Source of the DNA: Diatrype stigma
Taxonomy: Eukaryota > Ascomycota > Sordariomycetes > Xylariales > Diatrypaceae
Length of the DNA stretch: 64,000 nt
Direction: 5' to 3'
Assembly: GCA_022225965.2 (NCBI GenBank)
Contig: JAKJXP020000039.1
Location: 1 to 64,000, forward strand
In this document: positions 45,489 to 57,800 of the stretch, piece by piece
Layout: every line of letters begins with the position of its first letter
Position numbering within the stretch: position 1 is the stretch's first letter
The notes under the pieces: model-generated
The model's input: the letters and a program-made list of their open reading frames with translations, nothing else
Told to the model about the DNA's origin: nothing
Database searches by the model: none
Program-made: the position numbers and the translations under genes

Positions 45489-48400
45489 CTAGGGCGCAAA
45501 GTTGTCGATTTCTTCATTCTTGACGCTCCATCCATCGTAGGCAGCAAGAAGCGCCTCGTTCTCCTTGTTCATGGAGTTGACCCAGTTTGCAAGCATGGTA
45601 CCTGCAGCATCGACCAATTCCTTCTGTTCCTTCTCAGCGGCTTCCGACTCGGCAGCCTTGCGTTTCAGCTCCTCTTCTTTGCGCAGTTCATCTCTAGCCT
45701 TGCGTTTGGCCCGGCGATCCTCAACTTCGCGAGCCCGATCGGCCAGATAGCGTACGCTGTGGCCGAGGCCAGCGCCTTCATTCGAGATTCCACGATGCGC
45801 TCGATCTAGAGGCGGCTGCGTAAAGAAGAGCACGTTGCCGGCTTCGTCACAGTGGAACTGTTCGCGCACCTCCTTAGGGATCCGGGCGTTCAGTGCATCG
45901 TCGAGCTGATACACCTCGTAAGGGCGGGGTGGGTTGTAAGCATTCGGCTGGGCGTGGAGACCGGGACTGGGCACAGGCACAATGGATTGGCGCGCAGGAG
46001 ATGGGGCAAGCCGCTGTGTAGCGTCGTAGGGCACCATCGGAGTGCTCATTTGATGCGGCGGCGGCGGGGCATGATGTTGCGGATGGTGTTGCTGGAGGTG
46101 CTGGTGGGGTAACGGCACGGGCGTGGTGCTGTACTGGGGTTGGTAGCCGTTATAGGGCGGAGGCTGGTGTGCCTGATGCGGCTGATAATGCGGAGTCTGG
46201 GGCATCTGCGGCGGGGCGTGTGAGCCGTGATGCAGAGCCGGATGAGCATTAGTGTGCAGCCCATATTGAGGTACAGGAACTGGAGTGGGACTGGGACGCG
46301 GCGCAAAATGAGGCGCATATGGGGTAGCGGGAGCGTGGCCTGGAGTTGGCGTCGGAGGCGCTGGCACCGACGAGAAATGAGACGTGTTTCCCATTGCGAC
46401 GTCGCCTTGGCTGTCCATGGGTCGCATCGCCTGCATCAAAGTAGAGGCGCGGCGGACTGGTACAATAGCTGCCGGAGGTGGTGAAGGCAGTAATTGTGGC
46501 GGTGGTGATTCCTATTCGGTGAAAAGTCAATACGGTACCAGTTGGAATTGGTATTAGGATTTGGGGAATCTGTGGGCAAGATGGAATGGCCTCGGCAGAT
46601 AAGGGGAGGGAAATTATGTCGGCAAACAAAATGAGACAACAATGGGAGGAGGGCAGGGAAGGTAGGGAGGCTATGGGGGGATAGGTGGGTAGGTTTAAGC
46701 TTGTTGCCTGAGGAAAGCAAGCAAAAAAATTGACTGATTTGTAGGAATGTAATCGATAAGAGAGATTGTTCAGTACGTTGGCAGGCAATGTAAGGGCAGA
46801 GATGAAAGGTACAGCAAAGTGCAGCGGGCAGGAAGGAATTCTAATGAGAGATTGTGGCTTATCGGGAGAGGAATGGATGGATGGGGTAGAAAGGAAATCG
46901 AAAGAATTACAGCCACCTCGAGAGCCGGAGATAGATACGCAGCAAACAATGTGAAGATAAAAGATCAAAACCTACATTTGCTTCTCGCTCACGACAGTGC
47001 ACTGCGCCAATGAGGGGGGGCGCATTGGGAGCTCCCCATAACGGCTTAGGGAGGGGATCAGTCGGTTTAGCACCGTCCCTCAGGAGATGCTTGATGGGGC
47101 TGGGGAATTTTCTGGGTTTGCGAGGAGGGTCGTAAAAATCCATTTCGTAGTCCTTCTCACGGACCTCATCAGGCAGGCAGCTCGCCCATGTCTTAATCTT
47201 GTTGAGCTTATGTTTCTCCTCGTTGTACCGCGCTTCGCAGACGTACACTTCCTTATCTTGAGGGAAGCCACGCGGTCTTCCCCTGTGGTACCGAGTTATG
47301 AACATTACGAAGCACCGATCTACCACTTCGTCGATGCGGTGATCACGGTACTGGCCCGTCTTGACGACTTCTTTCTCGAAGAAGTGTTTGTCAACCCGGT
47401 GGACCGTCTGTTCAGGGCGGTAATACCAGCATGCGTTTACCCACTTCTGGCCGGAGCGATCCTCCCAGGTACGGTAGATCTGGGCCACGATCGGCTTGGT
47501 CAGGTCATTGGCGTTCGTGATGTGAACCCAATCGCCTAGACAGGTGAAGCATGTCAGCAATATTCCATCAAAACGCCTAGTTTTCACCGTCGACTTACCA
47601 ACTCGCCAAACCTCTCCCTTATAATGGATTTCGGGGATAGGGCGCCTGCCATCTTCGTCTTCGAACTCATTATCCGGCCTTGCCTTCTCCTGGTCAACTA
47701 GCAGATGCGCCTGGCGCTGCAGCTCGACAGCGTCCTTGTACAGTTGACTCGTCTCCTCATTATACTCCTTCGCATTCTCAAACATCAGGTCGAGGTCCCT
47801 TAGCGCTTGATCCAGATTCTGGTACTTCTTCCTCTTAGCTTTCCGCTTGATCGAGTCAAGAGCAATAGGGTTGGATATGGTGGCGTAATAGTCCGGAGTG
47901 GCCTGTTTGTCTGGCAACCTCTCGAACGGACCAACCAGCAAGTCACCGCCGGTGTGCTTGAATCTTCGGAGGCCCTTGAGCACAGCATGGATTCTTGCCT
48001 CTAATGGGGTGAACACCTTGGGGGGACGGCCGCGTTTCTTATGAGCGTCTTCGTCTCTCGCGTCCGATCTCCGGCCCCGCCTGCCGCGGCCGCGACCGCC
48101 TTCTTCATCATCATCAGAATCATCCTCCTCGTCGTCCTCGTCGTCCTCATCATCCTCTTCGGCGTCTTCATCATCTAGTTCAGGAGGGGGGGAGTCCTCC
48201 GTATCAGGAATCTCTCCAAGATCAGGAAGAACGGCTTCGTCAGGAGTTATGATTTCGTCGTCGACTAATTTCTGCAGTTCTTCCTTGAACAGTTCACGCA
48301 CGCGACCAGCATTTCGAAAATACTCGGAAGAAGGTCGATTGTAGACCTGGGCATTGTGCGCAATCAGCGCAACATCTCGAACAAACTCCGAGAATGCAGT

Positions 48401-49161
48401 GTACTGCTTCTTGAGCTTTTTTGTCTGCACAGCATAATACACGCAGGTCAGCGACTGGCAACGGCATTACGACGGCAAAGGAACGTCTAAAGGGTTTACA
48501 TACTCGGATAGTACTGAACGCAATGGGCTCCTTGATGACCTCGTGGTACTCGGGTAGTAATCGCCTGTTCGGAATGCGCTGGAACATAGCCGCGATCTGG
48601 TAGCCACTGTTGATCGAATTTCCATGTAAGTGTCTAGAATATACACACACGAGGTGACTGTCTAAGAATGTTTACTCACTCAGCCTCCTTATATGTAGAT
48701 AGATAGTTCGCGACATTTTCAATGACATTAAGCATGTCATTGTCAAGGCGATTCGGGACAGGCGTTCCACTGGCTCCATCAGCTTCCGCGTCGGTGCTGC
48801 CCCGGTCTCCTGCTTTGCTTTCCGTGTCTCTATTTGGTTTGGGACCCTCATTATTGCTGCCATTGGCACCGGGACTTTTGCTTTTGCTCGAGTTGGTGTT
48901 CGCATCCTTGGTAGAGATAGTGCCAGCATCAGCGCTGCTCGGCTGCGGGTTGGGGACTGCATCCATATCTATGTCTCCATCGGCATCAACGTCGTGATCG
49001 GCATCTTGCTCGGCGTTGTTGTTGGCTGGGTTCTTGGAGGTTGTTGGCTGGGATTCCTCCTTGGCATTATCAGCGCGCCCTTCAGATGTTGCTCTTGCCT
49101 CGATAGATTCGCGAACCCCGACAGGTTTCTGGTCGGACTCCTTTGCGCCCTCGTCGGCCAT
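45489..49161 (-). CDS. RSC chromatin-remodelling complex subunit RSC1/RSC2-like (two bromodomains plus BAH)
   Basis: Five exons (49,161-48,680, 48,606-48,504, 48,424-47,599, 47,535-46,976, 46,511-45,489) give 2,994 nt and 997 aa. Order of parts: an acidic, Ser/Asp-rich N-terminus; bromodomain 1 (about 148-240, with LPEYHEVIKEPIAFSTIR and AHNAQVYNRPSS); an acidic tract (about 278-303); an AT-hook-like KKRGRPPKV; bromodomain 2 (about 335-430, DYYATISNPIAL and FENAKEYNEETS); the BAH domain (about 455-590, VGDWVHITNAND and VYVCEARYNE); and a Pro/His-rich tail ending in a coiled coil. Tyr and Asn of both acetyl-lysine pockets are present (YNR, YNE). This architecture defines Rsc1/Rsc2 of the RSC remodeller, which binds acetylated nucleosomes in the nucleus. 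It is divergent from otu1, 1.2 kb away. Confidence 0.95.
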
Positions 49162-50362
49162 AGTTCAGGTCTAGCGCAGTTTGAACCATGCGCAAGGAAG
49201 TGCGAAGGAGCGAAAGCAATGGCAATAAACGAGGTGTATACAAGACACCTCAGCAAGGATTGGAAAACAAAGCAATTCAGGTAATGATCTAATGTCTGCT
49301 CTGTCTGGACTATGTACGATCTTTGCGCGCCGGAGAAGTTGAACAGTAGCACTGAGTAGCCGTCGACGCGGTTCTAAAGGATGGGCCGAAGCTTGTCTGT
49401 CTAGCTTTGGAAATGTGAGTTGGTTGGTCAATGTTGGTTGGTTGCCGTCAACGGGAAAGCACCAAGTGCAGGAAGCTGTCCCATAATAACCGCGCTAGTG
49501 ACCAACTAGTGAGTGCCTGTATGTATGGAGGTATCTAGGTCGGGCGTACCAAGTACTACATACATGTACATACTAACGGAATACTTGGCCATTCATCCTT
49601 CAGGTTTGAATGACGGCCTACAGATTCTAATATAGGTTTCATGGATGTCTATATGGATTGAATACCGACTAGGTAACATAGTTAAATGCAGTGGTTATAA
49701 CGCTTCCGGATATTATGCTACTCCTGAAATGCATGCCCCTCCTACCTATTGAAAAGTCCCAACTGCAATATCGTAGGTACCTAACTTCTAACCCCGCGAT
49801 ATCGTTAGCATCTAGGCCAGTTAGACGTCAGGCAAGACAGTGGCAGTCAGTCATACAACCCAAACTCATAGTGTACGAACAAAGAGCTAAGGTAAGGTAG
49901 CTGTTATTTGCTAAATTATATCTGCTAAATTTCTAAGTACGTGTCAAGCTCATGTCATTATTCATCGCATTGGGTGCCAACCTTTGTATATCTCTTATAG
50001 GCCCTTCTATACCTCCAGCATCCTCACCTCTGATGCTCGTCTATCTCCCTATTGCTCTCGATCCGCCAGCTTCCCTATTGCTCCATTTAATACCTCGGCC
50101 GCATTGCTGTTGAGCGTTCCTGTTTTCTAGTGCTTTCTTATCAGCGGGTCTTATTTAGATCATCTACTTAGTCATCTGGAAGCCGAGGCGGTCGGTCCCA
50201 GAAGTTGGGAGTAATTACCTAGGTAGTCAGTTGCCGGGGGAGACAGACAAGGTGAGTAAGAAAGAGGTAAGCAAAAACCGTTCTATGTTAGTTCCTGCTA
50301 TTTACCAAACTATCATCGTGCACAGTCGTTTCTTACATATCTTACTTGATCCTCTGTCTACG
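49162..50362. promoter_or_regulatory. Shared upstream region of RSC1/2-like gene and otu1
   Basis: The two flanking genes are head to head, so both promoters lie in this 1.2 kb. The plus strand is pyrimidine-rich from 50,000 to 50,130, upstream of otu1. An in-frame ATG at 50,231 precedes the otu1 start but would add a tail with no similarity. No specific binding sites are claimed. Confidence 0.4.
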
Positions 50363-51424
50363 ATGAAGCTTCGGTACCGGGGCCCTTCTGGCGGGGGCAC
50401 GCTCGACCTGGATGATGCTGCTACCGTTGGCCAGCTCCTCGAAGCCATCAAGGAGAATGCTGGCTTTTCCGCGGCAGCGGTAAAATACGGCTGGCCACCA
50501 CAGGCCCTGAACCTGGACCAAGCCGATGTCTCCCTCCAAAGCCTTGGTCTCCAGCGGGAGAGTTTGACTGTCGTGCCCGTCGAGAGTCCGTCGCCACAGG
50601 TGGCAGATACCTCGTCCTCATCTGCGGCTCGGCCCTCGCCTGCGCCTGGCGCATTTGCTGGTTCGGATCCGCCGAAAGGTATAAAGGAGCAGAACATTAA
50701 CGTTCCTATGCCCGAGACTGGCTCTACTCTAGGTAACTTACAGACTCCCAACTCCCGACTCCTTTACTCTCAAGACCTAACCTCCATATGACTAGTTCTT
50801 CGAGTTATGCCTGATGATAACAGCTGTCTCTTTACCGCCGTTGGTGGTGCCCTCCAAGGTCTGCCGGATTCCCCGGCTGGATATACCCCTGAGAAGTTAC
50901 GACGCATCATCGTAGATCATATCAAGGACAATCCGGTGAAGTACAGCGCGGCAATTCTCGGTTCGAGCCCAGACCAGTACTGCGCTCGGATGCTACGGCC
51001 CGACACATGGGGCGGAGCGATAGAGCTAGGCATACTGTCGGAGACGTTCGGCATCGAGATTTGCAGTGTCGACGTAAGGACGAACAGCGTCTTCAAGTTC
51101 GGCGAAGGCCAGCACGAGCTGCGCTGTGTGGTCGTCTACTCGGATATCCATTACGATCGAGTCGCTGAGGTGTTCGTCGAGAACCAGGAGGAGATGGAGT
51201 TCGACGTTACCCGATGGGCCGTCGACAGCAGCGACCATGTCATTCAGCACACCAAGGAGATGTGTAGGAAGCTGAAGGAGGAGCATCACTACTATACCGA
51301 CACCTCCGGGTTTGTGGTCATGTGCAACGACTGCGGTTGGATCGGCCAAGGGCAGAAGGCTCTCGCTGAACATTCCCTCAAGACCAAGCACACGAATATT
51401 TCTGAGATCCAGGACACGCAGTGA
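50363..51424 (+). CDS. otu1: Ubiquitin thioesterase Otu1 (YOD1-like)
   Basis: Two exons (50,363-50,732 and 50,796-51,424) give 999 nt and 332 aa. Residues 1-75 form the N-terminal UBX-like domain (MKLRYRGPSGGGTLDLDD...). A Ser/Pro linker follows, then the OTU domain from residue 124. Its catalytic box is VMPDDNSCLFTA, with Asp131 and Cys134, and the general-base His lies in YSDIHYDRV. The C-terminus carries the C2H2 finger CNDCGWIGQGQKALAEHSLKTKH. This is the full architecture of Otu1, a deubiquitinase that works with Cdc48/p97 in ER-associated degradation. I placed the start at 50,363 rather than 50,231 because the MKLR start matches the family. All catalytic residues are present. Confidence 0.95.
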
Positions 51425-52416
51425 AGCGAGGATATAGTATGTGGTTAGAATTAGCGCGATGCTGACTGCCCCTATCCAAGCTTAGGTTTGCGGGTAGTTA
51501 GGTTTGGTAGTCTGACAGCATGGCAAATTTCGTATGGTGCGAACCGTCGGGCTGGTATGAATATAGTCATCTACGGAATCTAAAAGGGTTGGCCCTTGGC
51601 TGTAGGTTGGCAAGGTCTGGCCTGTGTCGCACATAAGATCTGTAGATTTTGATCATCAAGCCTGTAGTTCATACGGCTGGGACTTTCGAGTCTACTGCTA
51701 CACCTAAGTAGAGAGAGTGAAACTGCTCCGTGCATATCGATACGACAACAAGGGGTCTGTTCGTGGCCCAAATAAAACATTCCCCAAACCTTGTTATCAC
51801 ATATTTATTCATGTATAGTAAGATTGCACCAAGTCAAATGCGGCGAGGTAAGAGAAGATGTAAATAACAAAGTAGAGCGAGTCCAGTTGCTCCGCGGTGA
51901 TGTATTGTCTGACGATATATGAATGTGTTTATTGTACATGAGATGGTCTGGCTGCCAAGCCCTCATCGCTGGTAGAGGGCGTCGACGGGGTGGGTGGGGG
52001 GAGGAGGGGTTTTATACTACGATTACTACTACTGCTACTAAATACTAATACTACACGCGCTCCCGTGGGATCAAACCATGAGGGGATGAAATGATCCAAC
52101 GGTAGGCATCTCTAGAACGTGGGATCCATATACGAACTCATAAATGAATGAACGCTGGAAGCACGATAACTAGAAATCAATTATTAGATGTCGATAAGAG
52201 ATGAGCCCCATGCCAGACAATGGCTATCTGTTACCAACATTTGTTCCAAATGCCCACGCAAAACCAGCTGTATTGGCTGATTGTCCCTGGGAAAGAGAGG
52301 AACGAACGGCCGCCACATACCTACCCCAACACCGAACCCATATGCGAATATCGAATGCATGTGCTGTTTCTCCAATGCAAAGGATAAAAGCCCGATTATG
52401 GTATGTAGCACCCCCC
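51425..52416. other. Convergent 3' region between otu1 and inp1
   Basis: The genes face each other, so this holds both 3' UTRs. A G-rich stretch GGGGTGGGTGGGGGGAGGAGGGG lies at 51,988-52,010 and CTACTA repeats at 52,020-52,040. No open frame of interest. Confidence 0.5.
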
Positions 52417-54736
52417 CTAGTCAACTTCCCTATCACGGCTGGTTTTGGAACCTGAACTCGAGTTGCTTGGTTGACTGTTGCCGCTGTTGTTCCTACGACC
52501 CGTAAAGAGGATCTCATCGGTATCGTCATCCTCCCAGTCGCTGAACTCTCCATCCGAATAGTCCCACTGGACCGGAATCTGTTCGCCACTCTCACCAAAG
52601 CCAAAAACGAGTCCGCGCCACTCACCTGCTAGGATCTTAGCAGCCACCTTCAGCATAAGCTTGACGAGGTAAATCGGCGGACCCAGAAGGACCTCCAGGG
52701 TCCTCTGGATGATGGTACTCGGAAGTCGCCGCATAGTTTTCAGGTGGCTTTCATCGGAAGGTTTCTTTGGGGGTGAGAACAGATTCGCTGCGGGTGGAAG
52801 TGGTGAGAGGGCCCTCCGGCTGATAGATAGACTGTTTGGGCGCACCCGTGGCCTCGGTGGTGGCGGTCTTTCTTCCAACGCGGACGAACGTGCAGCCGTG
52901 GCTTCCCCCTCGAGTGAGGTAGGTGTGGTGGGCTTCTCATGAGAGTTAGTGTTAGACTCGCGGGTTGCTGAGGCATCTCTGTGGTTGCTTACAGCCCTCG
53001 CAGAGCTTGGGTTAACTGTTTCATTCCTCTGTTGTGTGGGGGTAAAATCTGAGGTATCTTTCGAATGTGCTTCTCGGCCTGGCACGATACCATCGCGGAG
53101 GCGAGGGAAGGCCGTATTTGGTGGAGTCGAGGGCCTTGAAGATGGTGGCGATGGTGGCAGCGGCGTGAGAGGTGTATGCCACGATTGTACGGAGTCAAAT
53201 GAGTCGGTAGAATCCCCGGGCGAGCTCTCGGTTGTGTGGAGTTGTGAAGGTGTGGTTGGAGTTACCCTCGTTGACTGGGTTGCTCTGGGGGTTTCCCTGG
53301 GGGTTTCCCTGGGGGTATCTTTGGGTCTGGTGGTTTTGGACGGGGTCGATGTGGATGGTGTATTGGCAGACACATGCGTGGCCGCAGTGAAGAGGCGACC
53401 AGCTCGTACGCGGCTCATCCGCTTCCTGTTCAGGTTTACGGGAGCGACATGTCCAGAGCCTTCAAATGAAGATGGCTCATTGCCAATCTCACCCGATCGC
53501 GCCTTTGGCGAAGCCGTGGATGCCTTAGAAGGCGGCATTTCTATATGCTGGTCGTAATTTTCTGCCTCTTCCACAAGTGTCCCGGTGGAGCTCCTAAATG
53601 TTCCATTCCGCGTTGATGGACGCCGACGTGTTGCAGGATCGTCCCCGATAGGCTGGTCCGTGGGCCGCTGCAGCGGCTTGATATCGATGTTACTCCTCGG
53701 GTACTTGGGATTGTTGTCGAGATGCTCGTCCGACTCCTCAGCTAGTCGTACACGCTCTCTGGAGTATCTCGCCAATTGTTCCGACAGCTCTTCGGCACTT
53801 AAGATAGATATCGGTTCTGATCGGGTCGGGCTGATAGAGAAGTCGCGTTTCTCGTTTTTCGGCTTCTTATCGCGCCCCAGCAGCTCGTACTCGGATACAA
53901 AGTTGCTCGCACTGAGTGTGGTACGCCTCTCTCGGGTAATTGGGCTAGGCGATGCGGATTGCAAGGGCGAGAACGGCGACGATATCAGGTTCTTCCCCTC
54001 TGGCGTCCAGGGCTTTAATTTGACGGGAGTGTGCGCGGATTCGGGCAGCTCGACGGTAAAGCTTCGCTGAAAGGGGCACTCGGTCTTCTCGAAAAGCAAG
54101 ATGCTGTCGAGGACTTCTCTCAGGATCAGAGCACGATGAAGGTCGTCTGGGTCATCGATCGGAAGCTCGATACGCCAGTATTGGGGCCGCCGGATTTGCA
54201 AGACGAATCTGCCGTTGTCCTCGTCAAGACACCAACACTGGCTCTTGGGTAGTATGGGCTGGAGGGCAGAGCCGCAGCTGAGGAAGGCTACGGATCCAGG
54301 TGCTCGGTAGATGCGAAAGGGGCCTACACAAATGCCGTCATTAGCAAGGGAACAACGCAGGGCAGGGCGGGCAAGGCAAGGGAGACGGGGTAGGGAGACG
54401 GGGCATGGAGAGCACGGGGACACGGGGACACGGACCAACAGCTAATGTCCTCTCTAAGCGCGACGAGGCGGGTAATGTGCCGTGCTGAGGATCCTTTTCA
54501 TGCGGGGTAGGGCCAAACTTCTGGCTGGAGGTAAAGGCGATGATCTTGACGGACGGGTGGTTATAGAGAGTCTCGACCAGGTCTTCCGAGTGGGAGGGCG
54601 TGCCAGACGAGCCAACAGCGGAGGGGAGCGAGGAGGAGGAGGCTGTTGAGACGCGGCGACTACGCGGAGGAAGGTCCCCGCCTTGTGGATGTGTCGGAGC
54701 AGGCGGTGACGGCTCATGCGGTGAAGATCCACCCAT
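52417..54736 (-). CDS. inp1: Inheritance of peroxisomes protein 1
   Basis: Two exons (54,736-54,436 and 54,323-52,417) give 2,208 nt and 735 aa. The conserved domain spans the junction and the start of exon 2: VETLYNHPSVKIIAFTSS, then GPFRIYRAPGSVAFLSCGSALQPILPKSQCWCLDEDNGRFVL, WRIELPIDDPDDLHRALILREVL and a FEKTECPFQRSFTVELP segment. That is the Inp1 family core. The rest is long, disordered and Ser/Thr/Pro-rich, with a tandem PRET repeat near 53,283-53,330, and ends with an acidic WDYSDGEFSDWEDDDTDE segment. Inp1 tethers peroxisomes to the cell cortex through Pex3 in yeast. The intron uses an unusual donor, GTCCGT, but it is the one that keeps the domain in frame. Confidence 0.87.
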
Positions 54737-55516
54737 AGTCAGATGGATATCGAACCAAAGACGCGATGCGATGCAATGCGATGCGAGTGTGATATGACGA
54801 TGCGCTGATTCGGAAATCAATAGTAGGGATCTAATTTAACTGGCTGGAGCTGAAAGCACGAATAACGTGTTAGGCGTAGTCTATCTCCTAGGCTATGCCC
54901 CTGTTCCTGTGCCCATCCTGGGGTTCCTAGGGTCGATGCTCTGTTGCTTGTCTGCTCATGGCGAACGCCTGGAGAACTTCACCAATACGTTTGAGCCGTA
55001 ATATTTGACGGCGACTATCTAGTGGAGCGATGCCAACAGACAGTCCAGGGGGTGATCAAGTCTTGGTTATGTCGAGGTGGAGGGAGGGGGTGGAGGCTGG
55101 GATAAAATGGATTAAAAATACAGGTAGGTAGGTATGATGAATATGGATATAGTAGCACCACGCAGTACTTCGTCTACGTACTTCGTCTATGCGCTTCGTA
55201 GCACAGGCAAGTGGTGATCGCCAGCCAGCCAGCAGCGAGAGGGGCTCAAAAGGAACAATGAAGGGAGTATGCTGAAAAACGACCTGCTTGCTGCAATGCA
55301 AATACCAACAAAGACGATGGAAATCTAGATTGGAAGGAGAAAATATCGCAGGTGCATGTCAATATCGATATCGGTATGGAGGAGAAGGAAGGGGTGGATG
55401 TCATACGGGTTCGGGTGATGTTGATGTGCTGCGAATCATCCGGATCGGTGGTGTTTCGCAGCTGCACCTAACAACCGCACTATCTGCTTTGTACATAACT
55501 AATAATAAATTGTGTA
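54737..55516. promoter_or_regulatory. Upstream region of inp1
   Basis: Contains a GATGCGATGCAATGCGATGCGA repeat just upstream of the start (54,763-54,786). No open frame has family resemblance. The region ends at the TA target of the Tc1-like element. Confidence 0.4.
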
Positions 55517-56829
55517 CAAATCGGGTGTACTAAATACCCGAACACCTCCCAAATTAACACCTCCTATCTTTAAAACTCTATAACTTAACAACCACAATAG
55601 GTATAAAAAAACAGCTTATATTATTAAATAACTAGCTTAATACTTAATAAAACCGTACTTGTTTAATCTAAGCAATTTCAGCCGTTTCGGCATTATACGG
55701 GCCAGCTTATAAAACACCTCCGGCTGTATTTTCCTTCATTCTGCCTCTATAGCATATTTCATTTCCTCAGCCGTACGCAGCCTATATTTGCGCCGGCTTA
55801 ATCGTAACTTTAATATATGCCATATATTCTTTATTAAAGACAAATCCGGGCTTTATAAGGGCCATTAGGCGCAAGTAATCCCCTAAGCCCTTTTAAAAAG
55901 AATGGCTACCTTAAAATGATAATATAAAGCCCCGTTCTTTTACATAACTACCCCCTCGCCGTATTTGGCCCTCATGAATTATACGAAAGATATAAAACGA
56001 CGTATTAGAACTTCGTTAAGGTAATTATCCCGATTTATCCGGAAATCCTGGTTAAAGGTAAAAAAAAAGCTTCGTTTGGGGCCCATAAAGCACCCCTAAG
56101 CCCTAACCTTAACGCGTCCACTTTTAAACGATGGCTTAAAGCACTTATCGAAATATTCCTTCCCCTTTTCGCGAATAACGTATACTATACGGCTATCGTA
56201 TCCCATTTCGAAAATAACCTTATCGGACCAGGCCTAAAGCATCTAATATGCGTCCTTATATCGCTTATAAAAGTTACGACATTTCCCGCGGTTCTTGGGA
56301 AAGACGTACGACTTGCGGCGAGCCTTATGGCGGACTTTCCCGCTTCGTTTAAGGACCATTTTTACCTATTTGCGAAATAGGTACTGGCCCGATTTGCTGG
56401 ACGTACGGAAGGCTTTTAAGGACTTGCGCCGTTCTTTAACGGCAGCCCGAACAAGCCGACGGGCTGCTTGGTCCGATAATTTAACCGGCGCTCCAGGCCT
56501 GGGACGTAATTCGAAGGTAACAGATTGCCCAACGGCTTTGCGTTTCTTATAGCGGTATATAATATCATGAACCGTCGATTTCGGGACGTTTTCTAGGCGC
56601 TATATTTGCGAATAAGTTTTTCCGGCTCGGTATAACGCCTAAATGGCGAAACGCTTAGTTTGTAATAATTCGCAACGCTTAGCTTTCGATTGGGTATCCA
56701 TTTTCGGGCGATATAACGCTATATGAGACCGTTATGACGCATACAAAAGTATAGGTAGGGACGCGAAAACCGATATTTTGGGCTAATTTTAATTGGTGGG
56801 GTATTCGGATATTTAGTACACCCGATTTG
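55517..56829 (-). mobile_element. Tc1/mariner-like transposon with TIRs, RIP-mutated
   Basis: The element is 1,313 bp and starts and ends with CAAATCGGGTGTACTAAATA. The inverted ends stay similar for about 45 bp and are flanked by TA on both sides (55,515-55,516 and 56,830-56,831), the Tc1/mariner target duplication. The minus strand from 56,701 carries a transposase of about 350 codons: MDTQSKAKRCELLQTKRFAI, helix-turn-helix NVPKSTVHDIIYRYK, and GRPRPGA-like RPRPGAPVKLS. Further on come NEVLIRRFISF, NGALYYHFKVAILFKRA*G and SPDLSLIKNIWHILKLRLS (the second and third DDE boxes; the second Asp now Asn, HxAK now HFK). Trp and Gln codons are stops at several places. It is complete in outline but dead, and it is the only transposon inside the gene island. 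Confidence 0.93.
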
Positions 56830-56831
56830 TA

Positions 56832-57800
56832 CATATACACATACATTGGTCATTGGTTCCATACATACCTTACCTACCTGCAATTCACCACCTGCCTAGA
56901 CTACTAGGGACGCACCTATCGCCTACAAATCGCCTACAAATCGCCTACCTATGCAGGTAGGGCTCGTCACCCGTCGGGACATGCGGACATCGTGCATGCT
57001 AAAAGCCCCCCACTCGTGTCACTAACCGGCGAGGAGAGCGATTCTATAGGCCATCACAGTTCGCTATATCGCACAATGCATACCTAGGGGCGGCACCATT
57101 ATGTAAGTAGGCATACCCTCGAATCGCCAGTAGCACCAACTTTCGCGTGACTTTCGTGTAATCTCAGGGGGGAGAGGAGGTGCTAATTAATCGCTTCGTA
57201 GTATGTATGATGGGAGAGAGGTACGAGCAAGCTAGCGTATAGTGTGTATTTACGAATTCCAGCAATAGGGAGATGGAGCGGCGGGGTGTCTCGAATCTCG
57301 ATACACTATGCAGGCATGTTGATAATAAAGACAGATATTACTCCATATTCCTCCCTTCAAACTGAAGCTCTTCAATCTCACTAGAAAGGCTTCAGTACGC
57401 CTCCAATTTGCAACAAAAGGGAAGACTTAAGTATATGAGTTGCGTCAGACAGGTTTCGTCCGAATTGCCTAATAAGTAAACACCCGCCACCCCCTTTGCC
57501 AGTCTGCCAGTTTCACACATTCGCAATAACATGACGTTACAGGGACTAACTGGAGATCTAAAGTGGTGCTACTAGAGTCAGATTCGTCATGTTCGTTATG
57601 TCCGGTCGTACGATGCGTCCCTGGCCTTAAACCAATTAATCTAAATATCTAACTATACTGTTTTCTCATTATGATTCAAGATCTATAGTGTCTTTACAAC
57701 AACCAGGCCACCAGTATAGTATGGGTATAGCTGCTTCTTCTTTTTTTTTCTTCTTTTTTTTCATTTATTCGCAGGGTATGATGTACCTATCTATTTTCCT
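56832..57800. other. Spacer between Tc1-like element and membrane protein gene
   Basis: Holds a short tandem CGCCTACAAAT repeat (56,930-56,950) and the 3' flank of the next gene, with a pyrimidine run at 57,735-57,763. No open frame of interest. Confidence 0.5.

Noticed and set aside
46436..46968. Minus-strand frames in the RSC1/2 intron region as separate genes
   Set aside because: They lie in the 464-bp intron between exons 4 and 5 or are out of frame with the coding exons.
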